Part shown: piece after piece, positions 7,286 to 7,384 of the stretch | How positions within the stretch are numbered: the first letter of the stretch is position 1 | Layout: the number at the start of each line of letters is the position of its first letter | DNA from: an uncultured Anaerococcus sp. | GTDB lineage: Bacteria; Bacillota; Clostridia; Tissierellales; Peptoniphilaceae | Assembly (NCBI GenBank): GCA_902465755.1 | Contig: CABQOK010000065.1 | Coordinates: forward strand, 1 to 7,384 | Length of the DNA: 7,384 nt | Reading direction: 5' to 3' | Notes under the pieces: model-generated | Database searches by the model: none | The model's input: only the letters and a program-made list of their open reading frames with translations | Told to the model about the DNA's origin: nothing | Program-made: the position numbers and the translations under genes

Positions 7286-7384
7286 AAAAAGTTAATTTGG
7301 ATAGAGCAACACTATAAATCTTGAGAAGAAGTTATAAATATAGCAAAATACTTATCAAGAGCAAGACAAACTATATATAATGTA
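7286..7384 (+). pseudogene. IS30-family transposase N-terminus, broken, runs off window
   Basis: The frame holding ATA at 7301 reads LIWIEQHYKS, a TGA at 7322-7324, then EEVINIAKYLSRARQTIYNV to the window edge. This resembles the N-terminal helix-turn-helix of IS30-type transposases, where a Gly codon usually sits at the position of the TGA and IAK-x-L-x-R-x-R-x-TIY marks the recognition helix. No ATG opens the frame, so the 5' end is also damaged or lies in degenerate sequence. Orientation is the same as the remnant at the left edge. Confidence 0.55.

Overview
The window is low-GC, AT-rich DNA from a Gram-positive (Firmicutes-type) bacterium. AGGAG-type ribosome binding sites, GTG and TTG starts, U-tract terminators and an NPKTG sortase-type surface anchor all fit this. 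The protein set (class-I-loop cysteine desulfurase with MnmA, a YdbC/PC4-like small protein, a GH25 lysozyme with a Cpl-7-type tail) would suit an anaerobic coccus of the Anaerococcus/Peptoniphilus kind. That placement is inference from overall resemblance, not a database result.

Layout. All intact genes lie on the minus strand. Reading from the right: a C-terminal gene scrap (7175-7276) with its terminator; a secreted GH25 lysozyme (5989-7083) behind a good promoter and a 14-bp palindrome; a small PC4-like nucleic-acid-binding protein (5650-5871) with its own promoter and terminator; then a compact operon of cysteine desulfurase (4497-5564), tRNA 2-thiouridylase MnmA (3397-4500) and a secreted serine hydrolase of the class A beta-lactamase/PBP fold (2457-3386), closed by a terminator at about 2374-2391. 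Further left are an NPKTG-anchored surface protein with a tandem domain repeat (1593-2312), a decayed fragment of meso-diaminopimelate dehydrogenase (1203-1540), a hairpin-rich intergenic stretch (940-1148) and a DUF1294 membrane protein (664-939). The left edge (1-667) is a degenerate IS30-family transposase, and the right edge (7286-7384) is the N-terminal part of another IS30-family transposase, also broken. Both remnants point the same way (+).

How the genes fit together. The desulfurase supplies persulfide sulfur that MnmA uses to make 2-thiouridine at the wobble position of tRNAs; the two genes overlap by 4 nt and are clearly coupled. The serine hydrolase is joined to them by a Shine-Dalgarno that overlaps the mnmA stop. 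The serine hydrolase and the GH25 lysozyme are both exported cell-wall-type enzymes. Just after their signal peptides they share a short acidic motif, roughly (D/E)VV-x-Y-(E/D)-D-x4-(D/E)-x-IFEE by eye, that is not part of either catalytic fold. This is the most interesting signal in the window. I see no defence system, CRISPR array, tRNA or rRNA. Several start sites have been placed inside longer open frames on ribosome-binding-site grounds, and two of these decisions remove spurious N-terminal extensions.
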